Below the pieces are notes generated by a model that saw only the letters and a list, made by a program, of their open reading frames with translations, had not been told where the DNA came from and did not search any database. This document shows positions 9,213 to 19,442 of a stretch of DNA of 64,000 nucleotides, one piece after another. The translations under genes were made by a program, and so were the position numbers. This stretch comes from Leptospira kemamanensis (lineage in GTDB: Bacteria > Spirochaetota > Leptospiria > Leptospirales > Leptospiraceae). How positions within the stretch are numbered: position 1 is the stretch's first letter; the number at the start of each line of letters is the position of its first letter. The stretch covers positions 95,822 through 159,821 of the forward strand of contig NZ_RQGG01000009.1 in NCBI RefSeq assembly GCF_004769665.1, in the 5' to 3' direction.

Positions 9213-9236
9213 AAGATTCCTGGAATCTTAATTTTT
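9213..9236 (+). terminator. Rho-independent terminator after SCO1-like gene
   Basis: AAGATTC (9213-9219), loop CTG, GAATCTT (9223-9229), followed by a T-run (9232-9236). It overlaps the stop codon of the convergent ABC permease gene. Confidence 0.75.
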
Positions 9237-9989
9237 GATTTTATACCCAGTGCGAAAGATAAGCCATGTGACAAAGAGACAAACAGAGAGGAATACGAGG
9301 ATCATCGTAATACTCACAGACAAAGCTACATCCGCACGTTCAAAAAAGCTATACCGAAACCCACTCACCAAATACAAAACGGGGTTAAACATACTGATTT
9401 TTTGCCAAAAACTGGGCAACATTTGGATCGAATAAAAACTCCCACCGAGAAACACAAGGGGAGTGATGACTAACATCGGAATCATTTGTAGTTTTTCAAA
9501 ACTATCTGCCCAAATCCCAATCACAAATCCAAACAAACTAAAACTAATGCAGGTTAGTAGGAGAAAAAATACCATAAGGAAAGGATGGTCAATGCGTATG
9601 GGCACAAAAAAAGACGCAGTGATGAGCATGAGTATCCCGAGCATCAGTGATTTGGTGGCCGCAGCCCCCACATAGCCAATCACCACTTCCCACATGGTCA
9701 CAGGTGCCGAAAGGATTTCGTAAATGGTTCCATTGAATTTGGGAAAATAAATTCCAAACGAAGCATTGGAGATACTTTCTGTGAGAAGTGACAACATCAC
9801 AAGCCCTGGCACAATGAAACTTCCATAATGGATCCCATCTATCTCTTGGATCCGAGATCCAATGGCCGAACCAAAAACGATGAAGTACAAAGAAGTGGAA
9901 AGTACAGGAGAGGCAATACTTTGTAATAGGGTACGAAATGTACGGGCCATTTCAAATTGGTAAATTGCTCGGATGGCATGGAAATTCAT
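9228..9989 (-). CDS. ABC-2 type transporter permease
   Basis: A 253-residue ABC-2 permease with six predicted membrane helices, the family pattern '[12 protein letters not shown]' near residues 55-67 and '[18 protein letters not shown]' near 190-207, close to the YadH/drug-export type. It pairs with the ATPase gene upstream, whose stop overlaps its ATG by 4 nt, so the two subunits are translationally coupled. The substrate (drug, polysaccharide or lipid) cannot be predicted. Confidence 0.92.
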   Translation of the reverse strand: MNFHAIRAIYQFEMARTFRTLLQSIASPVLSTSLYFIVFGSAIGSRIQEIDGIHYGSFIVPGLVMLSLLTESISNASFGIYFPKFNGTIYEILSAPVTMWEVVIGYVGAAATKSLMLGILMLITASFFVPIRIDHPFLMVFFLLLTCISFSLFGFVIGIWADSFEKLQMIPMLVITPLVFLGGSFYSIQMLPSFWQKISMFNPVLYLVSGFRYSFFERADVALSVSITMILVFLSVCLFVTWLIFRTGYKIKN

Positions 9990-10912
9990 ACGGACTCCTG
10001 TAATAACTGAACAAAAATTTCTTCTAAACTACTTTGTTTTGTACTCAAATCACTGAATTGGATTTTTTCTTTTTTGAGATCATCCAAAAGTTTGGTGATC
10101 ACACTGCTATCATCAGATCGGTCGTATGTAAACACAAGAGCCGTATTGTTATCCGCAAGTTCCAATGTGTATTTGGAAAGAGACTTCGGTAGTGATTTTA
10201 AACTTTTTTTCAATTCAATCCGCAATTGTTTGGTTCCCAATTGTTTCATGAGTTTGTCTTTATTTTCAGTAAGGAAAATTTCACCTTTACGGATCACAGA
10301 AATTCGATCTGCAATTAATTCGGCTTCTTCGATGTAGTGAGTGGTTAAAATGATCGTCACACCATTTTTACGAAGGGATTCCACGATTTTCCACATATCC
10401 TTACGGAGTTCCACATCCACACCGGCACTTGGTTCATCCAAAAACAAAATTTTTGGTTCGTGTGACAAGGCTTTGGCAATTAAAACTCGTCGTTTCATCC
10501 CACCAGATAAAGTCATGATCCTTTGGTCTTTTTTATCCCAAAGGGAAAGAGATTTTAAAACTTCTTCGATGTATTTGGGATTGGCAGGTTTTCCATACAA
10601 CCCCCGAGTAAAACTCACACTTGCCCAAACTGTTTCAAAAGCGTGGACGCTTAGCTCTTGTGGAACAAGTCCAATGAGAGATCTTGTTTTTTTAAACTCA
10701 TCAATGATATCATATCCATCCACCTTCACCTCACCGGCACTAGGTGACACGATTCCACAGATCAAATTGATTAAAGTGGTTTTCCCAGCACCATTCGGTC
10801 CAAGAAGGGCATGGATTTCACCCTCACCCACTTCCCAATTCACTGATTTGAGTGCTTGGAAACCATTGTCATAGGACTTGGAAACTTGTTTTACGGTTAG
10901 GATTGGTTTCAA
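9986..10912 (-). CDS. ABC transporter ATP-binding protein
   Basis: A 308-residue ATPase of the YadG/CcmA exporter type: Walker [10 protein letters not shown] (~38-46), Q-loop GLVPQE, signature LSGGMKRR, Walker [13 protein letters not shown] and H-switch TTHY. The ~80-residue C-terminal extension is usual for this family. It overlaps both neighbours by 4 nt (ABC-F upstream, permease downstream), so the three genes form one translationally coupled unit. Together with the permease it should form an ABC-2 exporter. Confidence 0.93.
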   Translation of the reverse strand: MKPILTVKQVSKSYDNGFQALKSVNWEVGEGEIHALLGPNGAGKTTLINLICGIVSPSAGEVKVDGYDIIDEFKKTRSLIGLVPQELSVHAFETVWASVSFTRGLYGKPANPKYIEEVLKSLSLWDKKDQRIMTLSGGMKRRVLIAKALSHEPKILFLDEPSAGVDVELRKDMWKIVESLRKNGVTIILTTHYIEEAELIADRISVIRKGEIFLTENKDKLMKQLGTKQLRIELKKSLKSLPKSLSKYTLELADNNTALVFTYDRSDDSSVITKLLDDLKKEKIQFSDLSTKQSSLEEIFVQLLQESV

Positions 10913-12405
10913 ACGGTTTCATCCTTCCAGCCAATGTCACTGAGGAAGTCGTCATAACCACCATCATAGACAAAAACTCGGTCATCATCGAATACAATGA
11001 GTTTTGTGGCCACAGCGCGCAAGTGCATTTCGTTGTGGGTGACCATGATCACAGATCCATCGAAATTATCAATTGCTTCAATCAGGGAGTCACAGGATTG
11101 CATGTCCAAGTGGTTTGTGGGCTCATCTAAGTAAAGTAAGTGGCAAGGGGTCACAAGAATTTTCCCCAGTAACACACGGCTTTTTTCTCCCCCGGAAAGC
11201 ACTTTGATTCTTTTTAAGGCAAGGTCTTCCGAGAACATCAAACCACCGGCTATATTACGAGCTTTCCCTTCCGAACAGTTCGGGTCGGCACTCATAATTT
11301 CTTGCACCACCGTATTACTTTCGTTCATGTTGAGTTTGTTCGTTTGTCCGAAGTATCCTTCTTTTAAAATAGGATGTTTTTTCACTCCGCCAGTAACGGG
11401 TGTGAGTTCCCCTGCAATCAATTTGAGAAGGGTTGATTTTCCTTTTCCGTTTTTTCCGATGATACAAATCCGATCTTCTGGTCCTACGCTGATGGAAAAA
11501 TTTTCAAACAGATAAGGAGCTTTTCCATCATAGGAAAAAGAGACATCTTCTACGCTTAACATTTGATTGGCGGAGAAAGGGGCACTATTGAAGTACAATT
11601 CCATATCTTCAATGGTATCAAGTGCCTTCATCTCTCCTTGTTTTTCTAATTTTTTCACCCGTGATTGTGTTCGGCTCGCAAAACTCGCTTTTGCTTTAAA
11701 CTTGGCTATGAACATTTCTTCTTGTTTGCGTTTTTTGGCTTCGTTCAAACGAGTTTTTTCGTAAATCTCTTCGGCTTGGTTGATTTGTGTGTATAATTTT
11801 TCTGTGTCACCTTGCACTTTGATTGCTTTTGTGCGGTGAATGGCAACGGTATGAGTCACAACACTGTCCATAAAACTTCTATCATGTGTGATGAGGATGA
11901 TCTCTCCTTCCCACTCGCGAAGAAACTCCTCTAACCAACGTATGGTGACAATGTCTAAGTAGTTGTTTGGCTCATCTAAGATCAACATATCCGGTGCGGA
12001 AACTAAAAGTTTCGCTAAGTTCATTCGGATTTGGTATCCACCCGAAAATTCCTCTGGGCTACGTTCCATGTCTTTTTCGGAAAACCCAAGTCCAAATAAA
12101 ATGCGTTCCACCTTCCAAGTTTCGTACTCATCCCCTTCAGGAAGGCCAAGTGCACATTCTTCGAGTACGGTTGGTTTGGTGAAGACCAAATGTTGTTCTA
12201 AGTGGCCAATGCGATATCCTTTGGGGATGGTGATGTTCCCAGAATCGGGTTCCGTTTTTCCTTGGATGATTTGGACAAGAGTTGATTTCCCATGCCCGTT
12301 ACGCCCCACAAGGCCCACCCTTTCCCCGCGGTTGACGCTGAATTGTAAGTCATCAAATAAAACGTTGCCATTGAATTGTTTGTTTAAGCCAGAGATTTTG
12401 ATCAT
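10909..12405 (-). CDS. ABC-F family ATPase
   Basis: A 498-residue protein with two ABC domains and no membrane segment, hence ABC-F. Domain 1 has Walker [10 protein letters not shown], signature FSGGYQIR and Walker [13 protein letters not shown]; domain 2 has [17 protein letters not shown] and [12 protein letters not shown]. Between them is a charged linker with '[19 protein letters not shown]', the P-site tRNA-interaction motif region. ABC-F proteins act on the ribosome (translation factors or antibiotic protection). It is the first gene of a coupled trio with an ABC-2 exporter; whether that reflects joint antibiotic defence is open. Confidence 0.92.
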   Translation of the reverse strand: MIKISGLNKQFNGNVLFDDLQFSVNRGERVGLVGRNGHGKSTLVQIIQGKTEPDSGNITIPKGYRIGHLEQHLVFTKPTVLEECALGLPEGDEYETWKVERILFGLGFSEKDMERSPEEFSGGYQIRMNLAKLLVSAPDMLILDEPNNYLDIVTIRWLEEFLREWEGEIILITHDRSFMDSVVTHTVAIHRTKAIKVQGDTEKLYTQINQAEEIYEKTRLNEAKKRKQEEMFIAKFKAKASFASRTQSRVKKLEKQGEMKALDTIEDMELYFNSAPFSANQMLSVEDVSFSYDGKAPYLFENFSISVGPEDRICIIGKNGKGKSTLLKLIAGELTPVTGGVKKHPILKEGYFGQTNKLNMNESNTVVQEIMSADPNCSEGKARNIAGGLMFSEDLALKRIKVLSGGEKSRVLLGKILVTPCHLLYLDEPTNHLDMQSCDSLIEAIDNFDGSVIMVTHNEMHLRAVATKLIVFDDDRVFVYDGGYDDFLSDIGWKDETV

Positions 12406-12592
12406 ATCATTTCCGAAAGGTGAGTCGAGATAAAACCAAGATGCCTAGAGGTTCCGAGAGGACGAGTAGAAAGAAATGGAATCAAATGGGTTTTTTATGG
12501 TTTTCATGCAAAATTTCTGACATAATTGCAAACAAAGAAACGAAGGAAAATTATGAACTTTTTTAGACCCCTGATGAGGCCGAAACTGTACT

Positions 12593-13342
12593 GTGCGAAC
12601 TTTCCTTTTGTATCTACTAGGAGGCATCTGTATCCTTTGGGGGACAAAAACCCATTCCAATGGAAATTTACAGGTGGCCTTTGGTGCGGAAGAAAATTAC
12701 CTACTGGTTCGTTCTCTTGATTCCAGCATCATCCATTTGGGTGATGCCAATGAAAAATTAGAATACCGTAATATCATCGATGAATACTTGCGATTCAAAA
12801 GCCTTCATATCCAAGGGAAATATGGAGATGCTTACCTAGCTGTTCGCTCTACCCAATACCAACTCATCCAACTCTATGACAAAATCCTCACCAAAAACAT
12901 AACACTAGTTCGTAGTGAACTTGAGTTACTCGGTCGCAAATCAAGAGACAAAGAAAAAACGCAAACGAAAGCGTTTATTCGATTGGCACTCAGGGACGTG
13001 AGCGAAGCAGAACAAAAATTGGTGATGGCAAGGAACATACGTCCTTATTTATATCTTTTGAAACTCAGAGAAATGTTATTTGCGTTAAAAATTCTCAAAC
13101 ACGCTGGCAAGTTTGTGATTTTTTTGAATTTATTACACGATGGACAGTATATGGATTCGATTGAGTTTTATGATTTTAATACGATAGAATCAGAACTCAT
13201 CCGAGGGTTTGGGCCAAACTCCAAATACCTTGCCTTCCATTATGACAACGCATTTTTGCCGTATGGTGAAGAGAGTATCTACGAAGACAAAATGACCAAT
13301 TTCAAAACCCAAACCATCAACCAAACGGAAACATTGAAATAA
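12593..13342 (+). CDS. Hypothetical exported protein
   Basis: A 249-residue protein with an apparent signal sequence (MRTFLLYLLGGICILWGTKTHS) and a mostly helical mature part, rich in Leu/Lys/Glu from about 50 to 170, which could form TPR-like helices ('RFKSLHIQGKYGDAYLAVRS'). No enzyme motif is visible. GTG 12593 is the first start in frame; a GAGG lies about 13 nt upstream, a weak ribosome-binding site. It is divergent from the ABC-F unit and converges on purT. Not recognised. Confidence 0.65.
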   Translation: MRTFLLYLLGGICILWGTKTHSNGNLQVAFGAEENYLLVRSLDSSIIHLGDANEKLEYRNIIDEYLRFKSLHIQGKYGDAYLAVRSTQYQLIQLYDKILTKNITLVRSELELLGRKSRDKEKTQTKAFIRLALRDVSEAEQKLVMARNIRPYLYLLKLREMLFALKILKHAGKFVIFLNLLHDGQYMDSIEFYDFNTIESELIRGFGPNSKYLAFHYDNAFLPYGEESIYEDKMTNFKTQTINQTETLK

Positions 13343-13436
13343 TAAACAGATAACGGTCAAATCAAATTCCGATACTAATCGAATCACGAACCAATTTCAT
13401 ACAAACCAAAGTCACAAAATAAATTTTGTTATCACT

Positions 13437-14624
13437 TCACTTTGTTTCAGATGATTTTAATTGGATGTGATCCCTTCCTCGATTTGCTTTTTCTTTTGCT
13501 TCCTCGATTGTTTTGCCTAGTGCTAAGCTAACACCCATTCGACGTTTTCCTATTACTTCTGGTTTTCCAAATATTCGGATATCAACACCAGGGATAGACA
13601 AAGATTCTTTTAACCCAGAATATACTGGTGACTTTGTATTCCCTTCTAAAAGAATCGCAGAACTGGCAGCAGGTGTTTGGAAGATGAGTTCTGGGATCGG
13701 AAGACCAAGTAATGCTTTCACATGGAGGGAAAACTCAGACACATTTTGTGAGATGAGAGTCACAAGACCTGTATCATGTGGCCTAGGAGATACTTCACTA
13801 AAGTACACTTCGTCCCCTTTTACAAATAGTTCCACACCGAAGATACCAAACCCTCCTAACCCTGTTGTTACCTTCTCTGCAATTTCTTTTGCCGATTGTA
13901 AAGCCACTTCAGACATAGGTTGCGGCATCCAAGACTCCACATAATCCCCGTTCACCTGTCTATGTCCAATGGGAGGTAAAAAACTAGTGCCGCCGATGTG
14001 ACGGATCGTGAGTAATGTAATTTCAAAATCAAAAGGAATGAATTCTTCGATGATCATTTTCCCTTTGCCCGTGCGGCCTCCCGTTTGCCCGTAGTCCCAA
14101 GCTTTTTGAATGTCTGATTCGGTTTTGATCAAACTCTGGCCTTTCCCAGAAGAACTCATGATGGGTTTCACAACACAAGGAAACCCAATACTAAAAACGG
14201 CTTTTGTGAAATCTTCAAGGCTGTCTGCAAAAAGAAAATTAGAAGTTTTGAGACCCAATTCCTTTGCCACAAAGTTACGAATGCCTTCGCGGTTCATGGT
14301 GAGGTTCACTGCTTTGGCACTGGGAATGATTTTAAAACCATCCGCTTCTAAGCGAACCAAAGTTTCTGTATGGATGGCTTCAATTTCAGGAACGACAAAA
14401 TCAGGTTTTAACTCGCGTATGGTGGCCTCGAGTTCCTTTGGATCGAGCATGTTGATGACACGAAATTCTTGTGCCACTAGCATTGCCGGTGCATTCGGAT
14501 AACGATCCACAGCAATGACATGAACACCTAATCGATTGGCTTCAATTGCCACCTCTTTTCCTAATTCTCCTGAACCAAGAAGAAGGAGTTTTGTCGCTTG
14601 TTTCGTAAAAGGTGTTCCAATCAT
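13437..14624 (-). CDS. purT: Formate-dependent phosphoribosylglycinamide formyltransferase (GAR transformylase 2)
   Basis: A 395-residue ATP-grasp enzyme of normal PurT length. It makes formyl-GAR from GAR, formate and ATP in purine synthesis. Visible motifs are the N-terminal [25 protein letters not shown], the ATP-grasp core [17 protein letters not shown] (~148-164), [17 protein letters not shown] and FFGVEL-type '[27 protein letters not shown]' metal-binding region (Glu and Asn/Ser near 267-285). The C-terminal [11 protein letters not shown] is also typical. It follows the ankyrin gene on the same strand by 45 bp. Confidence 0.95.
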   Translation of the reverse strand: MIGTPFTKQATKLLLLGSGELGKEVAIEANRLGVHVIAVDRYPNAPAMLVAQEFRVINMLDPKELEATIRELKPDFVVPEIEAIHTETLVRLEADGFKIIPSAKAVNLTMNREGIRNFVAKELGLKTSNFLFADSLEDFTKAVFSIGFPCVVKPIMSSSGKGQSLIKTESDIQKAWDYGQTGGRTGKGKMIIEEFIPFDFEITLLTIRHIGGTSFLPPIGHRQVNGDYVESWMPQPMSEVALQSAKEIAEKVTTGLGGFGIFGVELFVKGDEVYFSEVSPRPHDTGLVTLISQNVSEFSLHVKALLGLPIPELIFQTPAASSAILLEGNTKSPVYSGLKESLSIPGVDIRIFGKPEVIGKRRMGVSLALGKTIEEAKEKANRGRDHIQLKSSETK

Positions 14625-14669
14625 AATCGTAAAGATTTCGCCACCCAGTTGTACGACAAGAACGAATCG

Positions 14670-15146
14670 TTACATCAAATAACGTTTTCCCAGGTTGTCT
14701 CTTTGGTAGACATTGGCACCCATTCGAATCAGTAAGTCAGACAATTCCCCAAGCCCATCGAAACTATTGGCAATGTGTAAGGGAGTGACACCGTTCGGAT
14801 CTGCCGCATTCGGATTGGCACCAGCATAGAGTAATACTTCCACAGCTTCCATGTTCCCAGCTTCGGTAGCTTTATGAATGGGATACAAACCCATGTTATC
14901 TGGATCATCAGGATTCAGACCAATGGCAAGCAAACGTTTTAAAAAATAGATATCAGAAACTTCGACAACAGCAAGACCAAGTAATAAGGCTGATTCTGTT
15001 AAACAGATTTTTTTAAGTTCCAAATCAGAAAGTAACAAATCAAAACTATCTTTGTCACCCCTGGTGATAGCGGAACACAATGTACGAAGTCTGATATTTG
15101 ATTTAGATTTCCCTACGAAATCGATTATGTTTTGGATCATACCCAT
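14670..15146 (-). CDS. Ankyrin-repeat protein
   Basis: A 158-residue protein with about three ankyrin repeats: 'DNMGLYPIHKATEAGNMEAVEVLLYAGANPN', then 'DPNGVTPLHIAN..' and a shorter leading repeat. No signal peptide. It starts 6 bp after the stop of the AraC-type regulator, so they form an operon; a role in modulating that regulator is conceivable but unproven. Confidence 0.88.
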   Translation of the reverse strand: MGMIQNIIDFVGKSKSNIRLRTLCSAITRGDKDSFDLLLSDLELKKICLTESALLLGLAVVEVSDIYFLKRLLAIGLNPDDPDNMGLYPIHKATEAGNMEAVEVLLYAGANPNAADPNGVTPLHIANSFDGLGELSDLLIRMGANVYQRDNLGKRYLM

Positions 15147-15152
15147 ATCCTA

Positions 15153-15980
15153 TCACTCCTCCCCCGGTCCGTGCTTGTAAAAATGAGACATTTTTTCGTA
15201 TTCTGCAAACCAATCTTTCGGAATACTTCCTGAATTTCGTTTAAAGTCGTTTGAAAAATGCGACTGATCTGTGTATTCAAAATTGTGAGCAAGGTCCGTC
15301 AGGCGTAAATTTGGATTTGTGGTTTGGTAATGTTCAGGATTGCGAACAAGGGACAACACACGATGCACAGAACGGTATTCGGAAGGGTTCAGGCCCACCA
15401 CTTCTTGGAATTTTCGTTCTAATTGTTTGCGAGTGATCCCCAGTTTTTTTGCAAGTGGGTTGATACTGGTTTTGGGATTCGTTAGTTCCAATAAAGCAAA
15501 TCGAAGATAGGCGGGAATATCTGTCGATTTTCCAGGATAGGACCGTAAATACTCTGTTAAGGCTTCGACGATTTTTTCTTCCACCACCGATGTTTTTTCC
15601 CCATTGGAGTTTTGTAAGATAGAAACCAAACGTTCGTTTGTTGGCATTTCGGGAAATTGATTTTTTAATACTGATCCTTGTTTGGAAAACAAAGTATACA
15701 AACCCGCTACATAAAAACGAATCGAAACTAAATGCAAAGGAGATTCAGAGAGAACACGCCACCTCCTTGTTTGGGGACCAACCAAATGAGATTTGGGTAA
15801 ACGAAATCTCTCCCCAGATTCTGTTTCCACAATAGGTGGTTCACCAAAATGAAAAACCATCTCACACTCGTAAGATGGTATGATCCATGGTAGTTCGTTT
15901 GCATTCACCTCCCTCCAAATCCAAAACTCTTTGACAAAGGATTCGAATTCGGAAGGAGGTTTTAAAAACAAAATGTCCAC
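15153..15980 (-). CDS. AraC family transcriptional regulator
   Basis: A 275-residue regulator. The C-terminal ~100 residues hold the double helix-turn-helix of AraC/XylS proteins (NPLAKKLGITRKQLERKF; LAHNFEYTDQSHFSNDFKR). The N-terminal part resembles the cupin-like ligand domain found with DUF6597 ('WIIPSYECEMVFHFGE', then 'LVGPQTRRWRV'). The start lies 33 bp downstream of copA on the same strand, so it could be reached by read-through from the copper promoter. Target genes are unknown. Confidence 0.9.
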   Translation of the reverse strand: MDILFLKPPSEFESFVKEFWIWREVNANELPWIIPSYECEMVFHFGEPPIVETESGERFRLPKSHLVGPQTRRWRVLSESPLHLVSIRFYVAGLYTLFSKQGSVLKNQFPEMPTNERLVSILQNSNGEKTSVVEEKIVEALTEYLRSYPGKSTDIPAYLRFALLELTNPKTSINPLAKKLGITRKQLERKFQEVVGLNPSEYRSVHRVLSLVRNPEHYQTTNPNLRLTDLAHNFEYTDQSHFSNDFKRNSGSIPKDWFAEYEKMSHFYKHGPGEE

Positions 15981-16013
15981 AAATTAGTTCCTAGTGTTTC
16001 TCTCTAAAGTTTT

Positions 16014-18236
16014 TTATTTCCATCGGCTCATCCGAAGAGCATTGAAGACAACAGACACCGAACTGAATGCCATCGCTGCACCACTGACCCATGGAGCAAG
16101 GAGTCCAGATGCGGCAATCGGGATCCCAAGTAAATTGTAACCCAATGCCCAACCAAAATTTTGGCGGATATTGAGAACGGTATCTTTTCCAATTCGAATC
16201 AGATCCACAATCCTTTGGATGTCCCCATTCACAAGTACGACATCCGCCGTATTAATGGCAATGTCTGATCCCGTTCCCATCGCAATACCGACATCAGCAG
16301 AAGCGAGAGCAGGAGCATCATTGATCCCATCTCCTACCATGGCACTATGCACATTCGCCACCTTCAATTGTTTCATGATCTTTGCTTTTTCTTCTGGTAA
16401 CAAACTGGAATATACAGAAGTAATTCCCACTAATTTAGCGACTTTGTTTGCAGCAATCGGATTGTCTCCTGTAAGAAGAATGGGTTCCACTCCGATGGAT
16501 CGTAAGTCAGTGATCGCTTGTTTTGCTGTATCACGAATTTGGTCTTCGATACGAAAGACCATCATCCCTTCCAAATTCCCTCGAATCCCAACAAACACTA
16601 AACTCACACCTTCCTTGGTCCATTCCACTACGCCACTTTGAATTGCTTCTGGAATCACAAAACCTTTTTCTTCCACAAACGTTTGTTTGCCGGCAAAGTA
16701 AATAATTCCTTCCAACTCTGTTTGGATACCACCACCAGGAGAGGTAATGGTTTTCACTATCTCTGAATCAACGGATTTATAGTTTTTCTCTTTTCCAAAG
16801 GCCAAAATGGCTTTTGCCAAAGGGTGATCTGATGTTTCTTCCATCGCGAGCACATGACCAAATACTAAGGATTTTTGATCTTCCGAAATCCCTGCTGCTA
16901 AAACACCTGTTACCTTAGGTTTTCCTTCCGTTAACGTACCTGTTTTATCAAAGAATATCGTTTTGATTTTCGATACCGATTCCAAGGCTTCTGCACTTCG
17001 AAAGAGCACTCCTCGTTTGGCAGCCCTTCCCGTTCCCACTAACAGTGAAATCGGTGTGGCAAGACCAAGTGCACAAGGACAAGCAATCACAAGGATCGCA
17101 ATACTTGTTTCAATGGCAGTTGTGATCTCTCCAGGTGCCAACAGAAAATACCAAACTAAAAAGTCTAGGACGCTTATCGCAATCACTACAGGAACAAAAT
17201 ATGCAGAAATTTGATCTGCAATTCTTTGGATAGGAGCCTTTGTTCCAAGAGATTCTTCCACCGATTTGATGATATGGGATAAGGTGGTATCGTTTCCCAC
17301 CTTCATGGCTTTGACTACTAGGGAGCCGTTTCCATTTACGGTTCCACCAAGAATCAAATCGCCTTGTTTTTTTTCCACTGGCATACTTTCACCAGTTAAC
17401 ATCGATTCATCGGCAAAACTCTCCCCTTCCTCTACAATCCCGTCCATTGGGAATCGTTCCAGAGCTTTCACGAGAACCAAATCACCTTGTTTTAAGTATT
17501 CATTGGGTACTTCTGTCCAGACTCCATTTGATTTCACTGTGGCAGTTTCTGGACGAAGAGTGAGAAGTGCTTTGATACCATCACTACTTTTTCCTTTTGC
17601 CATATGTTCAATCCACTTGCCACCTAAGATAAAGGTGATAAGTACTGCCGAAGTTTCAAAATATAAATCTTTTCCAAAGATACTATATCCATAAGCAGCT
17701 GTAGTTCCAATCACCACGAGAACATCCATATTGGCTGTTCCATTTCGTAAGGCACGATACGCAGATTGATAAAAAGGAAATCCTATCAAAAATTGAACAG
17801 GAGTTGCAAGAATCATCTGCACCCATCGATCCATCAGAATATGTGGCATGGGAAGAAAGGATAAAAATTGAAAATGTGTCACCATTCCATAAAACAAAGG
17901 AAGAGAAAACAAAAGAGATAATATAAAGCGAATTTTTAAAACTCGAATGTGATCTTTCTGTTTTTTCTCAGTTTCCGATTGTTTGTTTGGATCATGTTCC
18001 GTTGCTTGGTAACCAAGAGACTCGACTGTTTTCACAAGTGAATCTACAGTTACAACTTCGTCTGTTCGAAGGAAAACAGACTCTCGAGCAAAATTAACCC
18101 TTACGTCCGTTACTCCAGATAACTTGGAAAGGCCCTTCTCAATGCGAAGGGCACAATTGGCACAAGTCATTCCAAAAAGGTCTAACGTATGTTCTGTGGT
18201 TTTATTTGACGTTTCCAAGGGTATATCCATCCTCAC
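16014..18236 (-). CDS. copA: Copper-translocating P-type ATPase
   Basis: A 740-residue P1B-type ATPase exporting Cu(I). It has one N-terminal HMA domain (GMTCANC, Cys25/Cys28), eight predicted membrane helices, the TGES actuator motif (LTGESMPV), the ion-binding CPC in IACPCALGLATP, the phosphorylated Asp in FFDKTGTLTEGK, the HP motif in SDHPLA, and GDGINDAPALA. Downstream Asn/Met-Ser ligands in helices 7-8 (YNLLG; SSVSVV) are consistent with CopA. GTG 18236 or ATG 18230 lies within copZ, overlapping its end by about 30 nt in another frame, so translation is coupled. It is regulated by the MerR-type promoter upstream of the operon. Confidence 0.95.
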   Translation of the reverse strand: MRMDIPLETSNKTTEHTLDLFGMTCANCALRIEKGLSKLSGVTDVRVNFARESVFLRTDEVVTVDSLVKTVESLGYQATEHDPNKQSETEKKQKDHIRVLKIRFILSLLFSLPLFYGMVTHFQFLSFLPMPHILMDRWVQMILATPVQFLIGFPFYQSAYRALRNGTANMDVLVVIGTTAAYGYSIFGKDLYFETSAVLITFILGGKWIEHMAKGKSSDGIKALLTLRPETATVKSNGVWTEVPNEYLKQGDLVLVKALERFPMDGIVEEGESFADESMLTGESMPVEKKQGDLILGGTVNGNGSLVVKAMKVGNDTTLSHIIKSVEESLGTKAPIQRIADQISAYFVPVVIAISVLDFLVWYFLLAPGEITTAIETSIAILVIACPCALGLATPISLLVGTGRAAKRGVLFRSAEALESVSKIKTIFFDKTGTLTEGKPKVTGVLAAGISEDQKSLVFGHVLAMEETSDHPLAKAILAFGKEKNYKSVDSEIVKTITSPGGGIQTELEGIIYFAGKQTFVEEKGFVIPEAIQSGVVEWTKEGVSLVFVGIRGNLEGMMVFRIEDQIRDTAKQAITDLRSIGVEPILLTGDNPIAANKVAKLVGITSVYSSLLPEEKAKIMKQLKVANVHSAMVGDGINDAPALASADVGIAMGTGSDIAINTADVVLVNGDIQRIVDLIRIGKDTVLNIRQNFGWALGYNLLGIPIAASGLLAPWVSGAAMAFSSVSVVFNALRMSRWK

Positions 18237-18405
18237 TCAAACGGTTTCGAAGTGTTTCCAATTCTTCTTCCGTTAGAGTTTCGTTCACCGAAACCATTTC
18301 ATAATCAACATCGGCAGTTGCTTTTTTACCATTTTCTGCAAAAATTTTTTCTACAGTCATTTTACAATGATTACAAGTCATTCCTTCTATTTCATAATTA
18401 ACCAT
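18202..18405 (-). CDS. copZ: CopZ-like copper chaperone (HMA domain)
   Basis: A 67-residue single HMA domain with the metal site GMTCNHC. CopZ proteins carry Cu(I) in the cytoplasm to CopA or regulators. The domain keeps the ferredoxin-like beta-alpha-beta-beta-alpha-beta plan but uses an unusually acidic C-terminal half (TEEELETLRNRLSEDGY). It overlaps the upstream secreted-protein gene by 8 nt and runs about 30 nt into copA, so it sits in the middle of a tightly coupled copper operon. Confidence 0.9.
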   Translation of the reverse strand: MVNYEIEGMTCNHCKMTVEKIFAENGKKATADVDYEMVSVNETLTEEELETLRNRLSEDGYTLGNVK

Positions 18406-18823
18406 GGTGATGCTCCTTCTTCTCTTCTTTCATTTCGTTTAATGGCAGTTTGTATTTTACTTCTGCCCCTTTTTGCCCTTTCCAAACAGGAGATAGATGT
18501 AACTCTCCTTCTGTTAGTGAGACCCCTTTAGGTAACTCACAGTAAAAATGATCTGGATGACCAGAACACTTCAGTCTGACTTCTTTGCCGCCATTCACTA
18601 TGGTAGCACTGATATTCGAATTTTTGGAAGTCGGATTTTCAAAATTAATATCCAAAAGATATACTTTAAATCCGAGATTTTGGTAAGCCAAAACTTCTGT
18701 GTGAAAGGCACCCGGCATTCGGATGACCCCACCATTGGGCCCAGGTTTATGTTCTCCATGCGCAGAAATGGGTTGGATCACTAGAAACGCTGAAAAAACA
18801 GCGATTTGTATTAGATTTTTCAT
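18398..18823 (-). CDS. Secreted His-rich copper-operon protein
   Basis: A 141-residue exported protein: signal peptide to about Ala21, then HGEHKPGPNGGVIRMPGAFHTEV, a motif seen in periplasmic metal-tolerance proteins, and a C-terminal His cluster (EHHHG). Two Cys (CSGHPDHFYC) may form a disulfide. As first gene of the copA-copZ operon behind a CueR-type promoter, it probably binds copper in the periplasm; that role is inferred from context and composition. Confidence 0.82.
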   Translation of the reverse strand: MKNLIQIAVFSAFLVIQPISAHGEHKPGPNGGVIRMPGAFHTEVLAYQNLGFKVYLLDINFENPTSKNSNISATIVNGGKEVRLKCSGHPDHFYCELPKGVSLTEGELHLSPVWKGQKGAEVKYKLPLNEMKEEKKEHHHG

Positions 18824-18858
18824 TGTTTTATGTTAACTCCTTTGTTATCATGAATCCC

Positions 18859-18889
18859 AGTGTAAACCTTCCAATCATTGGAAGGTCAA
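18859..18889 (-). promoter_or_regulatory. MerR-type promoter and operator of the copper operon
   Basis: Read on the minus strand: -35 TTGACC (18889-18884), a 19-nt spacer, -10 TACACT (18864-18859). The spacer holds a perfect dyad of 9-bp arms, CCTTCCAAT and ATTGGAAGG, around one central base (18867-18885). A 19-bp spacer with a CCTTCC-N7-GGAAGG dyad is the hallmark of MerR/CueR-controlled promoters, e.g. E. coli copA. The CueR-like gene is divergent. Confidence 0.9.
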
Positions 18890-18952
18890 TAGGCGATTTC
18901 ATTTTTTTTACGTTTTTTTACATTTTTTTTGAAAAATTTGGGGAACTTAATT

Positions 18953-19342
18953 ATGAATATTGGAGAACTTTCGAAGTCTTCTGGAGTCGGAGCAAAACTC
19001 ATTCGTCATTATGAAAGTATCGGTCTCATTCCAGAAACTAGACGCAATGATAATGGGTATCGAATGTATTCAGATGATGACGTACACTATGTACGATTTA
19101 TCAAACGCTCCAGAGAACTTGGTTTTTCCTTAGAAGACATCAAAAGTTTACTTGGACTTTGGAAAAACAAATCCAGAAGTAGCAAACAAGTGAAACAACT
19201 GGCCGAAAAACACTTAGAAGAACTCAATTTAAAATTAAAACAAATCAAAGATATGGCAGATACCTTAAAACATCTGGTCCACAATTGTCATGGTGACCAT
19301 AGACCCGACTGTCCTATTTTAAAAAATTTAGAAAGGATTTAG
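18953..19342 (+). CDS. MerR family copper-responsive regulator (CueR-like)
   Basis: A 129-residue MerR protein starting at ATG 18953 (GGGGAA upstream). The N-terminal winged helix (MNIGELSKSSGVGAKLIRHYE, IGLIPETRR) is followed by a dimerisation coiled coil. The C-terminal metal loop is CHGDHRPDC, placing Cys112 and Cys120 at exactly the two Cu(I) ligand positions known for E. coli CueR, with PDCPIL after. It should activate the divergent copper operon through the 19-bp-spacer promoter. The longer frame from 18929 is less likely. Confidence 0.93.
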   Translation: MNIGELSKSSGVGAKLIRHYESIGLIPETRRNDNGYRMYSDDDVHYVRFIKRSRELGFSLEDIKSLLGLWKNKSRSSKQVKQLAEKHLEELNLKLKQIKDMADTLKHLVHNCHGDHRPDCPILKNLERI

Positions 19343-19442
19343 AAAAAATTCCGCAACAGAAAACTGGATCCGAGATACAACTAAAAGCAAAAGAAGTGGC
19401 CTTTTTTTAGAAGACTACGGATTCCACTAACAATCAGTGATT

